Source of the DNA: Sulfuricurvum sp.
GTDB lineage: Bacteria > Campylobacterota > Campylobacteria > Campylobacterales > Sulfurimonadaceae
Length of the DNA: 56,547 bases
Assembly: GCA_011391735.1 (NCBI GenBank)
Contig: JAABPY010000131.1
Span: forward strand, 1 to 56,547
Direction of reading: 5' to 3'
In this document: positions 34,456 through 44,424 of the stretch, one piece after another
Position numbering within the stretch: position 1 is the first letter of the stretch
Layout of the letters: each line of letters starts with the position of its first letter
Position numbers and translations under genes: made by a program
The notes under the pieces: model-generated
What the model saw: only the letters and a program-made list of their open reading frames with translations
Database searches by the model: none
What the model was told of the DNA's origin: nothing

Positions 34456-36144
34456 ATGCGCAGTGATACAATCAAAAAAGGGTTTGACAAAACCCCTCAC
34501 CGAAGCTTGCTACGAGCAACAGGATTAAAAGATGAAGATTTTGATAAACCGTTTATTGGGGTAGCCAATTCTCATATTGATATTATTCCAGGGCACTTTT
34601 TTCTCCAAGAGTACGGTCGTATCGTCAAAGAGGCGATTCGTGAAGCAGGCGGGGTCCCTTTTGAGTTTAATACTATCGGTGTGGATGATGGGATTGCAAT
34701 GGGGCATGATGGAATGTTGTACTCATTGCCTAGCCGTGAACTTATTGCAGACAGTATCGAAACAGTGATGAATGCCCATAAGCTTGATGGGTTGATTTGT
34801 ATCCCTAACTGTGACAAAATCGTTCCGGGGATGTTGATGGGGGCGTTACGGGTCAATGTTCCCACTATTTTCGTTTCTGGCGGACCGATGAAGGCCGGAC
34901 ACAAAAAAGATGGTACGGCGATTGATTTGGCAACAGCATTTGAAGCGGTCGGAAAACACGCTGATGGGAAGATGTCTGATGAAGAGTTGTATGAGATCGA
35001 GTGTGAAGCGTGTCCATCTGGGGGATCGTGCTCGGGGATGTTTACGGCAAACTCTATGAATACCCTTTGTGAAGCGATGGGGGTAGCGTTACCAGGGAAT
35101 GGAACTGTCCTTGCAATGACTCCTGAGCGTATTGCGATGGTCAAAGAGGCAGCAAAACGGATCGTTGCGATGGTCAAAGATGAAAACAGTGAAAAATGGA
35201 ATATGCGTAATATCCTCAATGATAAAGCCATTCATAACGCATTTGTTATTGATATGGCAATGGGGGGGTCGTCGAATACGGTTCTTCATCTATTGAGTAT
35301 TGCCAAAGAGGCAGAAGTTGATTTTGATATTACGAAGATCAATGAAATTTCTGAAAAAGTGGCCCATATTGCCAAAATTTCCCCATCCCTCTCAACGGTA
35401 CATATGGATGACATTAACCGCGCAGGGGGTGTCAATGCTGTTATGAAAGAGGTGAGCCGTCGAGGTGGCGTTTTGCATCTTGATGCAATGACAGTGACGG
35501 GTGAGACATTGGGTGAGCGGATCAAAGATGCGGTGATTAAAGATACCAACATTATTCATACTAATGAAAACGCTTTCTCTCCTGTGGGGGGATTGTCAAT
35601 TCTTTTCGGTAACCTTGCCGAAGAGGGGGCGGTTGTCAAAACAGCGGGTATAACGGCGAATATGCGTCAGTTTACGGGTAAAGCGATTTGTTTTAACTCT
35701 CAAGACGAAGCGATCAAAGGGATTATGGGTCATAAAGTCAAAGCGGGCGATGTGGTCGTTATTCGCTATGAAGGGCCAAAGGGTGGTCCTGGGATGCAGG
35801 AAATGCTTGCCCCTACGGCATTGATTATGGGGATGGGGCTTGGTGAGAGCGTTGCCCTTATCACAGACGGACGTTTTAGCGGTGCAACACGAGGAGCTAG
35901 TATCGGTCATGTCAGCCCCGAAGCTGCTGAAGGGGGATTAATCGGACTCGTTGAAGACGGGGATGAGATCAGCCTTGATGTCGATAAGCATCTTTTACAA
36001 CTTAATGTAAGCTATGAAGTTCTTGAACAACGACGGCTTCACTGGAAACCTCTCAAAAAAGAGATTACGTCGAAATGGCTTAAACGCTATAGTTTGCTTG
36101 TTTCCAATGCCTCTAATGGTGCCGCGTTAAAAACGGAGTTGTAA
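34456..36144 (+). CDS. ilvD: Dihydroxy-acid dehydratase
   Basis: The 562-residue enzyme converts 2,3-dihydroxy-isovalerate and dihydroxy-methylvalerate to the 2-keto acids of valine and isoleucine. IlvD/Edd features are clear: cluster cysteines in NCDK (about 120) and [18 protein letters not shown] (about 190), [18 protein letters not shown], and the C-terminal [19 protein letters not shown] with the catalytic Ser region. Length is normal for the [4Fe-4S] or [2Fe-2S] types. It is a single gene with AAAGGAT as ribosome-binding site. No other ilv gene is adjacent. Confidence 0.97.
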   Translation: MRSDTIKKGFDKTPHRSLLRATGLKDEDFDKPFIGVANSHIDIIPGHFFLQEYGRIVKEAIREAGGVPFEFNTIGVDDGIAMGHDGMLYSLPSRELIADSIETVMNAHKLDGLICIPNCDKIVPGMLMGALRVNVPTIFVSGGPMKAGHKKDGTAIDLATAFEAVGKHADGKMSDEELYEIECEACPSGGSCSGMFTANSMNTLCEAMGVALPGNGTVLAMTPERIAMVKEAAKRIVAMVKDENSEKWNMRNILNDKAIHNAFVIDMAMGGSSNTVLHLLSIAKEAEVDFDITKINEISEKVAHIAKISPSLSTVHMDDINRAGGVNAVMKEVSRRGGVLHLDAMTVTGETLGERIKDAVIKDTNIIHTNENAFSPVGGLSILFGNLAEEGAVVKTAGITANMRQFTGKAICFNSQDEAIKGIMGHKVKAGDVVVIRYEGPKGGPGMQEMLAPTALIMGMGLGESVALITDGRFSGATRGASIGHVSPEAAEGGLIGLVEDGDEISLDVDKHLLQLNVSYEVLEQRRLHWKPLKKEITSKWLKRYSLLVSNASNGAALKTEL

Positions 36145-36146
36145 AT

Positions 36147-36212
36147 AACCCGTTCGCCCTGAGCTTGTCGAAGGGTGCATTCATGGTTCGACATGCTCAC
36201 CACGAACGGGTT
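36147..36212. repeat. Inverted pair of REP-like palindromes
   Basis: Two 24-base copies of CCCGTTCGnnnTGAGCnTGTCGAA face each other around a 14-base spacer, filling the space between ilvD and pglF. The outermost bases overlap the pglF stop codon. The sequence looks like the REP family seen widely in bacterial intergenic regions and can fold into a long stem, so it may also act as a two-way terminator for these convergent genes. Confidence 0.85.
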
Positions 36213-37992
36213 ACTTCCCCGAGGGTTTAAACTCTGGTACGATTTTTTGCAACGCCTCAATAGGGGTGTTGCTCCCCACTAATTTTTCAATATCGTCACA
36301 TAGCTTCTCAATCGGGTAGGGAGATGAACGGGCGATGAATATCGATTCAAATACCGTTTTTTGCTCACTCTCATCGATTAACAACTCTTCATACAATTTT
36401 TCCCCAGGGCGTAATCCACTCATGACTATCTCAATGGGCTTGGTTGCATAAAGGCGGATCATCGTCCGTGCCAAATCAATAATTTTAATCGGTTCTCCCA
36501 TATCGAGGATGAAGAGTTCCCCCCCCTTGGCAATAGCGGCCGCTTGAAGGACGAGTTGGCACGCTTCGCCAATGAGCATAAAATAGCGGGTAATATCGGG
36601 ATGGGTGAGGGTGATGGGTCCGCCACTATCGATTTGGGCTTTGAATTTGGGGATAACGCTTCCGCTAGAGCCTAGAACATTTCCAAAACGGACGGAGACA
36701 ATTTCACTTTTCTTGGGGTCAATATTTTGGGCATAGAGCTCCACAATCCGTTTTGTTGCCCCCATAATATTCGTAGGACGTACCGCCTTATCGGTGGAGA
36801 TAATAACAATCTTAGAAACCGCATGGACAATAGCACTGTCGATGACGTTACGGCTTCCGATAATATTGTTGGTGATAGCGGCGTGAATGTTTGCTTCACA
36901 TAGCGGTACGTGCTTGTAGGCGGCGGCGTGGATGAGGATGTCAGGCTTGGAGGAGTCAATAAGGGTATCGAGAGCTTTTTTGTCTAAAATATTGGTTAAA
37001 TGGAGAGATGCCAAGGGGAGTCTTTCGCCGATTTGATAAAGGTTGTATTCACTGTTATCGATCAAGATAAGCTCTTTTGCTCCAAACGTATGACACTGTA
37101 GCGCTATCTCACTTCCGATACTTCCCCCAGCTCCTGTGATAACGACGGTTTTCCCCGCTATGAATGCCCCAATGGTTTTTTGGTCAAGATCTTTGGGGTG
37201 ACGGGCAAGGAGTTCTTCGAGGGAGAGGGATTCGATGGTGTTGTGGGACTCATCTAGTAACCGTGAGCGTTTGATCTCTTGGATACCTGCATCGCTTAAG
37301 AGTTGGTACGCTTCACGTACATAGGTGTTCGGGAGTGAACCGTCGATGATGGCAGTGATGATTTTCTGAGAGACAATCCATTTTTCAAGATCTTCTATCC
37401 CAATGATTTTTAGGTTTTGGATAGTGGAACCGATCATATTGTGATTTTTTTCTTGGAGGGCAAGGAGGGCGATGGGGTAATAATCACTGGAGTTTTCAAG
37501 GGTGCTTTTGATGAGGTTACCCGTGTGATTGGAAATGCCGACGATGAGGGTGGGATTATAATGATGAACATGGCGACGGGATTCAAGGAGAAGCCGTTTG
37601 GAAAATCGTAGTAGAGCAAGGAGTGTAAAGGAGAGGAGAAAATCGATGACGATAACACTACGGGGAAAAGGGGAGAACGGTTCAGGCAAAAGGGTGTAGA
37701 GTAGGGCAAAAAGGGTATAGGCTACAAGATGGGCTTGAAAAAGTCCCTTGACCTCTTCCAAGTCAAAAAAACGCCAGATAATGGTGTAGTTTTTAAAAAA
37801 GGCAATAAAGAGAAGTTTTAGCCCTAAGAGGGTGAAAAAAACAAACCAAAACGGCGTTAAGAAATCATTGGGTATCTGAAAATTAAAGCGAAGAAGATAG
37901 GCAACATAGAGGGTGAAAATAGACAAAAAGGTATCGGCTAAGATAAAAAAAGAGATACGGTTGGTACTGTTCGGGCGTAGCCATCTCCTCAT
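36211..37992 (-). CDS. pglF: UDP-N-acetylglucosamine 4,6-dehydratase, membrane-anchored
   Basis: The 593-residue protein matches the FlaA1/CapD/PglF family in length and layout. Four membrane segments occupy about residues 14-115, a CoA-binding-like domain follows, and the catalytic SDR domain has GAGGSIGSEIA (about 288), AAAYKHVPLCE and STDKAVRPTNIMGATKR, where Met-x3-Lys replaces the usual Tyr-x3-Lys as in PglF. It makes UDP-4-keto-6-deoxy-GlcNAc, the first step to bacillosamine. The start overlaps the pglE stop as ATGA, so PglE and PglF are made together. It is the last gene of the pgl operon. Confidence 0.93.
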   Translation of the reverse strand: MRRWLRPNSTNRISFFILADTFLSIFTLYVAYLLRFNFQIPNDFLTPFWFVFFTLLGLKLLFIAFFKNYTIIWRFFDLEEVKGLFQAHLVAYTLFALLYTLLPEPFSPFPRSVIVIDFLLSFTLLALLRFSKRLLLESRRHVHHYNPTLIVGISNHTGNLIKSTLENSSDYYPIALLALQEKNHNMIGSTIQNLKIIGIEDLEKWIVSQKIITAIIDGSLPNTYVREAYQLLSDAGIQEIKRSRLLDESHNTIESLSLEELLARHPKDLDQKTIGAFIAGKTVVITGAGGSIGSEIALQCHTFGAKELILIDNSEYNLYQIGERLPLASLHLTNILDKKALDTLIDSSKPDILIHAAAYKHVPLCEANIHAAITNNIIGSRNVIDSAIVHAVSKIVIISTDKAVRPTNIMGATKRIVELYAQNIDPKKSEIVSVRFGNVLGSSGSVIPKFKAQIDSGGPITLTHPDITRYFMLIGEACQLVLQAAAIAKGGELFILDMGEPIKIIDLARTMIRLYATKPIEIVMSGLRPGEKLYEELLIDESEQKTVFESIFIARSSPYPIEKLCDDIEKLVGSNTPIEALQKIVPEFKPSGK

Positions 37993-39098
37993 GCAAGAGA
38001 CTTTTTAAGGAGATTACAGACTCTTGTTACATCATCACGAGACATTTTGGTTCCACTTGGGAGGCAAAGCCCTTTTTCAAAGAGCGTTCGAGAAGTCCCA
38101 TTTTCGATACGAAAAGCTTCTTTGAAAAGGGGTTGAAGGTGCATTGGTTTCCACAATGGACGGCTTTCGATATTTTCCTCTTCCAATGCAAGACGGATTT
38201 TTTCGGGATCGGTATGTTCTGAGGTGAGGGTAGTGAGCCAACGATTTCCTTGGGCGTTTGGAAGGGAGGGCATAAAAGAGATTTCATTAATGTTCTTTAG
38301 CTCTTCACGGTACCACTCAAAAATCATTTGTTTTTTTGCAATTCGTTCGTCTAATACTTCCATTTGTGCCACTCCGATAGCAGCCAAAATATTGCTGAGT
38401 CGATAGTTGTATCCAAACTCGCTATGTTCATAATAAGGGGCATCATCACGTGCTTGAGTAGAGTAAAAACGGGCTTTATCAATAAGTTCTTTATGAGGAG
38501 AAATAAGCATTCCACCCCCTGAGGTCGTGAGAATTTTATTGCCGTTAAAACTGTAGACACCGAAAATTCCAAAGGTTCCGCTTTGCTGACGCTCAAAGGT
38601 AGCCCCTAAGCTTTCGGCGGCATCTTCGATAAGATAAATGTCGTGAGCCGTACAAATCTCACAGATTCGTTTCAGATCAGCGCATTGACCGTAGAGATGG
38701 GTTACGATAAGAGCTTTGGGCTTTTTGGGAGCTTTGCGTATCGCCTCTTCTAAAAGAGTGGGGTCTAAATTCCAACTCGTTGTATCACTGTCGATAAAAT
38801 AGGGGAGTGCATTTTGGTAGAGGATGGGGGCTATGGAGCCGATAAAGGTAAACGAGGAGGCAAGGACAATATCCCCAGCTCCAATGCCCAATACCCGAAG
38901 AGCAAGATGAAGTGCGGCGGTAGCGCAGGAAAGGGCGAGGGCATTGGGGGTATGGGTGAGTTCTCTAATACTGTTTTCAAACTGATCCACCATAGGTCCT
39001 AAGGGGGCGATATAATTGCTTTCAAATGCTTGGGCAATATACGTTTGTTCTCGACCGCTCATATCGGGGGGGGAGAGAAAGAGACGAGGATTGTGCAT
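37989..39098 (-). CDS. pglE: UDP-4-amino-sugar aminotransferase (DegT/DnrJ/EryC1)
   Basis: The 369-residue PLP enzyme has EDAAESLGATF with the ring-stacking and Asp residues, and YSFNGNKILTTSGGGML with the Schiff-base Lys (about 185). The N-terminus, LSPPDMSGREQTYIAQAFESNYIAPLGP, is typical of PglE/PseC-type aminotransferases. It adds the 4-amino group to the PglF product using glutamate. It lies two bases after the pglB gene and overlaps pglF. Confidence 0.93.
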   Translation of the reverse strand: MHNPRLFLSPPDMSGREQTYIAQAFESNYIAPLGPMVDQFENSIRELTHTPNALALSCATAALHLALRVLGIGAGDIVLASSFTFIGSIAPILYQNALPYFIDSDTTSWNLDPTLLEEAIRKAPKKPKALIVTHLYGQCADLKRICEICTAHDIYLIEDAAESLGATFERQQSGTFGIFGVYSFNGNKILTTSGGGMLISPHKELIDKARFYSTQARDDAPYYEHSEFGYNYRLSNILAAIGVAQMEVLDERIAKKQMIFEWYREELKNINEISFMPSLPNAQGNRWLTTLTSEHTDPEKIRLALEEENIESRPLWKPMHLQPLFKEAFRIENGTSRTLFEKGLCLPSGTKMSRDDVTRVCNLLKKSLA

Positions 39099-39100
39099 CG

Positions 39101-41206
39101 TTATACTTTTAGTTTATAAATTTTGGTCATTGGATCACTCAAGACAGGCTCGAACAATTTGGGGTCATAATGGTCAAAAACAAACATTTGAATATAGGCA
39201 GAGTTAAAATAAAAATCATCCACAATCACAAACCGTCCATAGCTTGCCATATAAATAACATTGAGCCCTTCGGATGAGAAATGTTGTTCATTCACTTCAA
39301 GTGTGTTCTCCTTATTGTAGCCGACTTGATAAAACCCTTTGATGGGGACTTCTTGATTTCCCATTTTGAGGGTACTTTTTTCTTTGAGGATGGAGATACC
39401 GTTGCCTAGCTCTATTGTTTTGCCCGTATCTTGTATTTGCTGTGTCGCATAAAAGAAAGGTTGCTCCTCTTTATTATCAGGATTTTTGAGATCGAGATGG
39501 CTAAAGAGAGTGACGGTGGGGAGAATATCCATCATCCGAAGGGGGAGGTAGAGATAAACATCGCGGGTCGGTTTAGGCAAGAGTGTAGGGTTGAGCTGAA
39601 GATTGACCATCATATCATCGACACTGTCGGCTTTGGACTCTTTGAGCATTTCGGCGATAATAGCACTTTTGTTGTTTTCCCACCCCCTCTCGGTATACTC
39701 GACGCTTAAACGTGCCATAAATGCCGCATTTTGCTGGGGTTGCGTGAGGATATAGCTGGCAGGATAGTTGACATCCCCACTGTGTTTTCCCCCATCAACG
39801 AGCGTTTTGACATCACTGTAGTAGCGGATTGGGTAGCCATAATCCCACCATGAGATAACATAATCTTCACGGCTTGCTATTTTTCCAAGCTTATCGAGCA
39901 TCGACACCTCTTGGGACGTAAAAACAGTGGGGGTCATATACTCTTTGATATGAAGATAATTGGGATAAAGGGCAGCTCCTGTGAAGACAAAGAGGGTAAC
40001 AATTTGTAGCCAACGTTTTTCGATAGTTTGGGTGATGAGCAGTAATAAATAGGCAAATCCAAGTGCCATAGGGGCAACGGCATAGATCGTAAAACGTAGC
40101 CCCGCCGACATAGCAATAAATCCAAGGGCAACGAGGGGGAGGGTGATGATAAGGGGACGGTAAGCTATGATAGCGAGAAGATAACCGATACAGGCAAGGA
40201 CAAAAGTAATAGTGTGTCCGCTAATACGTTCGGCAAAAACGGTAAAAGGGATATGCCCCGCTTCACGAACGGTTTGGGCAACATTGTAAAAATGGAGAGC
40301 TCCATCTTCGTTAGAGAGGGTTTCTCGAAATAAATACCCTTTTAGCTGACCCCAAATGGGATCAATCCCCCCTGTTACGAAATAAAGGAGTGCTACCCCT
40401 GCAAAAAGAGCCCAAAACTGTTTTTGATTTTGTTTGGGTTGAAAATGAAACAGAGCAAAAATAGTCAAGGCAAGAAGTAGTTTTATCCAAATAGGGAGCG
40501 ATAAAATACCGATGAGGATAAAAAGGGCTATTTTATAAAAATAAATATTTTTTCGATCACTAAAAAGGGCATACCCAATAATTATCCCAAAAAGGGCACT
40601 ATCCAAAGAATACGCTTGCGGATACCACCATTGATAGAGGGCAATGGATACGGTAATAGGGATAAGGTAGCGGTTACGTTGATGGGTAAGGGCGAGAATA
40701 AGAGAATAGATTTCGAACACAGGAAAGACGATATTGAGCATATCCGTATCGTAATAGCCACTCATTGTACGATTGTAATAGCTGTAAGCAACAGAGCCAA
40801 TAAGGGCAGCGATAAACCCCATCGTCGTTTGATTGAGAGCTCGTCCAATCAACACAAGAGGGATAACAATCAGTGACCCAAGAAATGCAGGCATAGTCAG
40901 AATAAGGGTTTCAAAACTTACAGGGATGATTTTCGAAAGCCACGCCGTTAGAAGCGATAGAGGTTCATTGATGGGGGAGAGATCGTTGGCTTGATGGGAG
41001 CCGTTGAGAATATCACGCGCCCCTTCCGCAAAGAAATATCCATCATTGGTATTGATCATGAGGGCATGATTCCAATAAAAAGAGGGGATGGCTTGAACCT
41101 CCATCACCCAAATAGTGCGCATGGCTAGGGAAAAGATATAGGCTGCGACGATGAGAAGGAGTACCGTTTTGGTGTTGGTGACCTCATTGGGGAGTTGTAG
41201 TTTCAT
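39101..41206 (-). CDS. pglB: Undecaprenyl-diphosphooligosaccharide-protein glycotransferase (STT3-type)
   Basis: The 701-residue inner-membrane oligosaccharyltransferase moves the lipid-linked glycan onto Asn in D/E-x-N-x-S/T sequons in the periplasm. It aligns by eye with Campylobacter PglB: NTNDGYFFAEGARDIL (first acidic metal motif, about 50-62), YYNRTMSGYYDTDML (second), WWDYGYPIRYYSDVKTLVDGGKH-type block near 452, ARLSVEYTERG, and a MxxI sequon-binding motif in RMMDILPTV. About 12-13 membrane segments fill the N-terminal two thirds. All catalytic motifs are present, so it should be active. Confidence 0.96.
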   Translation of the reverse strand: MKLQLPNEVTNTKTVLLLIVAAYIFSLAMRTIWVMEVQAIPSFYWNHALMINTNDGYFFAEGARDILNGSHQANDLSPINEPLSLLTAWLSKIIPVSFETLILTMPAFLGSLIVIPLVLIGRALNQTTMGFIAALIGSVAYSYYNRTMSGYYDTDMLNIVFPVFEIYSLILALTHQRNRYLIPITVSIALYQWWYPQAYSLDSALFGIIIGYALFSDRKNIYFYKIALFILIGILSLPIWIKLLLALTIFALFHFQPKQNQKQFWALFAGVALLYFVTGGIDPIWGQLKGYLFRETLSNEDGALHFYNVAQTVREAGHIPFTVFAERISGHTITFVLACIGYLLAIIAYRPLIITLPLVALGFIAMSAGLRFTIYAVAPMALGFAYLLLLITQTIEKRWLQIVTLFVFTGAALYPNYLHIKEYMTPTVFTSQEVSMLDKLGKIASREDYVISWWDYGYPIRYYSDVKTLVDGGKHSGDVNYPASYILTQPQQNAAFMARLSVEYTERGWENNKSAIIAEMLKESKADSVDDMMVNLQLNPTLLPKPTRDVYLYLPLRMMDILPTVTLFSHLDLKNPDNKEEQPFFYATQQIQDTGKTIELGNGISILKEKSTLKMGNQEVPIKGFYQVGYNKENTLEVNEQHFSSEGLNVIYMASYGRFVIVDDFYFNSAYIQMFVFDHYDPKLFEPVLSDPMTKIYKLKV

Positions 41207-41218
41207 ACGAATAATTCC

Positions 41219-42142
41219 TTAGTTTCTAAGTTTTTGTACATCAGTAGGAGTCAATCCTGTTTTGAGGGCAATCGTTTGATCATCAAGAATATCCAGAAGA
41301 TTGCGTGCGATGGTAAGCTTGGCTAATTTTTCTCCTTCAGCCAGCCCTTCTTCTCTCCCCTCAGCCAGGCCTTCTTCTCTCCCCTCAGCCAGCCCTTCTG
41401 CCAGCCCTTCAGCCATCCCCTTAGCAAGAGCCGTATCCCTAGCTTTTCGTAAAGCATTCTCTTCATCTCTCTCTTTCATGGCTACCCAATCATAGACTCT
41501 CATATCTTCTTTATTCCATTTGTAGCGTGTGGCGATTAAAAATGCTTCATTAAATTCAGGTATCTCTTCGTATTGTTTGGGGATAAAATCCAATGTAGTC
41601 GCATTTTTGAGGAAGAACATCCATTTATCCAAAACAGTATCCAGTTCATCTAACCCTTTGGTGAATTTATTCAGCTCGATAAAGGTAAATTCAAAATCTT
41701 GCAGATCGTGGGAGAGGGTATCTTTATTGAGAATAAGATGTCGAGAAATATACGCTTCGTTATCCAACATATTGAAATTCAAAATACCAATAAAGTAGAC
41801 TTTTTTTAAGCGATTATAATCTTGACTCACATCCAATTGCTCCACATACGCTTTGGAAGTGTAATATAAACTTCGTTTGGTGAAATCGTACAAATCTCTC
41901 TTTTGCATCTCAATGATAAACTCTTCACCCGCCTCATTTTTGGCTTTAATGTCTAAGATGGTAAGTTTCATCTCTTCGATTTTAGGAACTTGGGTGGAAT
42001 TAACCAAGTCGACATGGGCTATTTTTTTATCCCCTTTAAAATCCAAAATAGCGTTTAAAAAAGAGATTAAAATTTCCTTATGCTGTTCATCGCCAAATAT
42101 TTTTTTAAAGGCAACATCGTTTCTAGGGTCGGCGAATTGCAT
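41219..42142 (-). CDS. Rpn-family PD-(D/E)XK nuclease/putative transposase
   Basis: The 307-residue protein begins DPRNDVAFKKIFG and has ILISFLNAIL, then the nuclease core LDIKAKNEAGEEFIIEMQ (Asp and Glu-x-Gln of the PD-(D/E)XK site, about residues 62-80). It ends ARNLLDILDDQTIALKTGL, shared with the second Rpn gene at 52549. Before that tail is a run of EGLAEG/EGREEG units from a short DNA tandem repeat. Rpn proteins promote RecA-independent recombination in E. coli. It interrupts the pgl order between pglB and pglD and is probably a mobile or selfish passenger. A paralogue in the same locus makes gene conversion possible. Confidence 0.88.
   Translation of the reverse strand: MQFADPRNDVAFKKIFGDEQHKEILISFLNAILDFKGDKKIAHVDLVNSTQVPKIEEMKLTILDIKAKNEAGEEFIIEMQKRDLYDFTKRSLYYTSKAYVEQLDVSQDYNRLKKVYFIGILNFNMLDNEAYISRHLILNKDTLSHDLQDFEFTFIELNKFTKGLDELDTVLDKWMFFLKNATTLDFIPKQYEEIPEFNEAFLIATRYKWNKEDMRVYDWVAMKERDEENALRKARDTALAKGMAEGLAEGLAEGREEGLAEGREEGLAEGEKLAKLTIARNLLDILDDQTIALKTGLTPTDVQKLRN
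41337..41420 (-). repeat. 24-bp tandem repeat within the Rpn gene
   Basis: Units of 24 bases start at 41337, 41361 and 41385 (plus-strand form TCAGCCAGCCCTTCTTCTCT then CCCC), the last decaying into 12-base part-units. They encode repeats of the type EGREEGLA. Changes in unit number keep the frame. Confidence 0.85.
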
Positions 42143-42153
42143 CCAAGGCTCCT

Positions 42154-42762
42154 TTAGGTTAGAATTTTTTTAATGACAGAGGGGACACCTGCGACCATCA
42201 CGTAGGAGGGAATGTCCCCAATGACCACGCTGCCAGCTGCAACCATGGTGTGGTGACCAAGGGTGCATTGTTGCATCACGCTTGTTCCCATCCCAACAAA
42301 CGTGTAATCCCCAACACCCACTCCCCCAGCTAAGGTTACACGTGGGGCAATATGGACAAAATTTCCCACGTGACTGTCGTGTTCGACAATGGCACCACTG
42401 TTGATGATGCACCCCACACCGATGGTGGCATCGGCATTAATAAGGGTAAGGGGCATAATCACACTCCCCTCACACACGGTAACTGAGGGCGAAAGAATAG
42501 CACTGGGATGGATAATGGTCGCAAGGGTATATCCTTTATCCCTAATTTTTTGGGCAATGGTCGCACGGATAGCATTATTTCCAATTCCCAACGCGATGAG
42601 GGCGTGGGGATATAAGGTACAAAACTGTTCCCATGGCATCGCATCCGCCAAAGGATTATCATCAATCCACCCTGCAACCTTATTGCCACACGCACAGATA
42701 CTATCGGCAATGACCTTGCCATGACCACTGGCACCGTAGATAAAAATGTCAGTTGGAACCAC
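42154..42762 (-). CDS. pglD: UDP-4-amino-sugar N-acetyltransferase
   Basis: The 202-residue protein has the PglD layout. An N-terminal Rossmann-like domain carries [15 protein letters not shown], and a C-terminal left-handed beta-helix has hexapeptide repeats, [23 protein letters not shown] (with the catalytic His), then [13 protein letters not shown] and a closing AGVPSVIKK. It uses acetyl-CoA to make UDP-diacetylbacillosamine. The start is GTG (42762) with GGAGAG upstream, inside the last codons of pglC, so translation is coupled. Confidence 0.93.
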   Translation of the reverse strand: MVPTDIFIYGASGHGKVIADSICACGNKVAGWIDDNPLADAMPWEQFCTLYPHALIALGIGNNAIRATIAQKIRDKGYTLATIIHPSAILSPSVTVCEGSVIMPLTLINADATIGVGCIINSGAIVEHDSHVGNFVHIAPRVTLAGGVGVGDYTFVGMGTSVMQQCTLGHHTMVAAGSVVIGDIPSYVMVAGVPSVIKKILT

Positions 42763-43354
42763 AAAATCTCTCCATCGTCACTTCCCCATCTTGTGCTATT
42801 CCCTCTTTTTTAAACACTTTTAAAACCGTCAAAAAAAGAATTTTGATATCCAATAAAAATGATAGAGTATTCACATATTCGACATCATATCGAAATTTTT
42901 CTTCCCAACGTATCGCATTACGCCCATTCACCTGCGCCCACCCTGTGATACCGGGTTTTACATCGTGTCGGCGGGCTTGTTGTGGGGTGTAGAGGGGGAG
43001 GTATTCGGGTAACAACGGGCGAGGACCGATAAAACTCATCTCCCCTTTGAGGACATTCCACAGTTGCGGTAGCTCATCCAAACTGAGGCTACGGATACGT
43101 TTGCCTGTTGCGTGTAAACGCTGCTCGTCGGGGAGGAAATTTCCTTCGGTATCTTTTTCATCCGTCATGGTTCGAAATTTATAGATAGTAAAGATTTCCC
43201 CATGCAATCCAGGGCGTTTTTGGGTGAAGAAAATAGGGCGACCGATTTTTAGGGCGACGAGAAGTGCCGTTAAAACAATAATAGGGGAAAAGAGAACGAT
43301 CAATACGAATCCACCCAAACGATCAACTAGAGGTTTAAAAAAATATGGATACAT
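42749..43354 (-). CDS. pglC: Undecaprenyl-phosphate bacillosaminyl-1-phosphate transferase
   Basis: The 201-residue monotopic phosphoglycosyl transferase is very similar to Campylobacter PglC (200 residues). It has a re-entrant N-terminal helix with [30 protein letters not shown], the catalytic Asp-Glu in [11 protein letters not shown] (about 93-94), [12 protein letters not shown], and the [13 protein letters not shown] block. It starts the lipid-linked glycan by loading phospho-diacetylbacillosamine on undecaprenyl phosphate at the inner face of the membrane. Confidence 0.95.
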   Translation of the reverse strand: MYPYFFKPLVDRLGGFVLIVLFSPIIVLTALLVALKIGRPIFFTQKRPGLHGEIFTIYKFRTMTDEKDTEGNFLPDEQRLHATGKRIRSLSLDELPQLWNVLKGEMSFIGPRPLLPEYLPLYTPQQARRHDVKPGITGWAQVNGRNAIRWEEKFRYDVEYVNTLSFLLDIKILFLTVLKVFKKEGIAQDGEVTMERFCGSN

Positions 43355-43372
43355 TTTTAGCGGACTTTATTG

Positions 43373-44374
43373 TCATCCGTATCCTTTTGGATTTTTTGTT
43401 TGAAAGTTCCATGTATCACGACACATGGTTTCTAGGGATTTCATCGCACTCCAGTGTAACAACTCTTTTGCTTTTTGTGGATGAGCATAACAAGCAGCAA
43501 TATCTCCCTCTCTTCGAGGTGAAATTTGATAGGCTATGTTGTTTCCCGAGGCAACTTCGAATGCTTTGACAACCTCTAGCACGCTATATCCTGTACCTGT
43601 TCCAAGATTGATGGCGGTGCACTGTGGAACACTCAAAGCCTGAAGCGCTTTTAAATGACCATGCGCCAAATCAACCACATGAATATAATCACGAACTCCT
43701 GTTCCATCATGCGTTGAATAGTCATCACCAAAAACATTAAGATAGTCACGACGACCAATCGCCACTTGTGCGATAAAGGGCATAAGATTGTTCGGAATAC
43801 CTTGCGGATCTTCTCCGATTAAACCGCTCTCATGGGCACCAACGGGATTAAAATAGCGTAAAATCATAATCTTCCATTGGGGATCAGATGCATAGAGGTC
43901 TCGTAATATCTCTTCGACCACCAGCTTTGTTTGACCGTAAGGATTGGTCGTTCGTAAGGGATGATCTTCTGTAAGGGGTAAAAATTCAGGATCTCCATAG
44001 ACGGTAGCCGAAGAGCTAAATACGATGGTTTTGATAGTATTCTTTTGCATGGCTCGCAAAAGGCAAAGGGTACCATTTACATTATTATCATAATATTCAA
44101 GCGGTTTGGCTACAGATTCACCAACTGCTTTGAGCCCCGCAAAATGGATAACGGCATCACACCCCACCATCGAGTTGCTTAATAATGTTTCATCTCGAAT
44201 ATCCCCCGAAATATAGGTGAATGACTTATGGGTGATAGTCTCAACCCGTCGTAGTGCTTCGACAGAACTATTGGAAAAATTATCGTAGACGACAATTTCA
44301 TACCCATTATCAAGAAGTTCGACACATGTGTGGGTACCTATGTACCCAGCACCACCCGTTATAAAGATTTTCAT
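43373..44374 (-). CDS. galE: UDP-glucose/UDP-GlcNAc 4-epimerase
   Basis: The 333-residue SDR enzyme has TGGAGYIGTHTCVELL, VIHFAGLKAVGESV, the Ser in FSSSATVYG, the Tyr-x3-Lys in NPYGQTK, and RYFNPVGAHESGLIGEDP, as in GalE/Gne. In Campylobacter the pgl epimerase supplies UDP-GalNAc for the glycan; the same role is likely here, though GlcNAc versus glucose preference is not decided by eye. A possible internal promoter lies at 44413. Confidence 0.92.
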   Translation of the reverse strand: MKIFITGGAGYIGTHTCVELLDNGYEIVVYDNFSNSSVEALRRVETITHKSFTYISGDIRDETLLSNSMVGCDAVIHFAGLKAVGESVAKPLEYYDNNVNGTLCLLRAMQKNTIKTIVFSSSATVYGDPEFLPLTEDHPLRTTNPYGQTKLVVEEILRDLYASDPQWKIMILRYFNPVGAHESGLIGEDPQGIPNNLMPFIAQVAIGRRDYLNVFGDDYSTHDGTGVRDYIHVVDLAHGHLKALQALSVPQCTAINLGTGTGYSVLEVVKAFEVASGNNIAYQISPRREGDIAACYAHPQKAKELLHWSAMKSLETMCRDTWNFQTKNPKGYG

Positions 44375-44412
44375 GACTATAGTCGCTCCTGCATGGATTA
44401 TGAATGTGTATT

Positions 44413-44418
44413 ATTATA
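44413..44418 (-). promoter_or_regulatory. Possible internal promoter before galE
   Basis: Leftward TATAAT in the context GGCTATAATAAT, 39 bases before the galE ATG. The -35 is weak. Confidence 0.4.
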
Positions 44419-44424
44419 GCCTAT

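Noticed and set aside
35263-35270. G-run in ilvD as a phase-variation tract
   Set aside because: It is only seven G inside a conserved glycine motif of a housekeeping enzyme and too short to slip often.
41337-41420. Short tandem repeats in the Rpn gene as a CRISPR array
   Set aside because: Units are contiguous with no spacers and translate into a regular protein repeat; no cas genes are present.
44375-44384. GACTATAGTC palindrome before galE as an operator
   Set aside because: It is only ten bases, abuts the start codon and has no second copy nearby.
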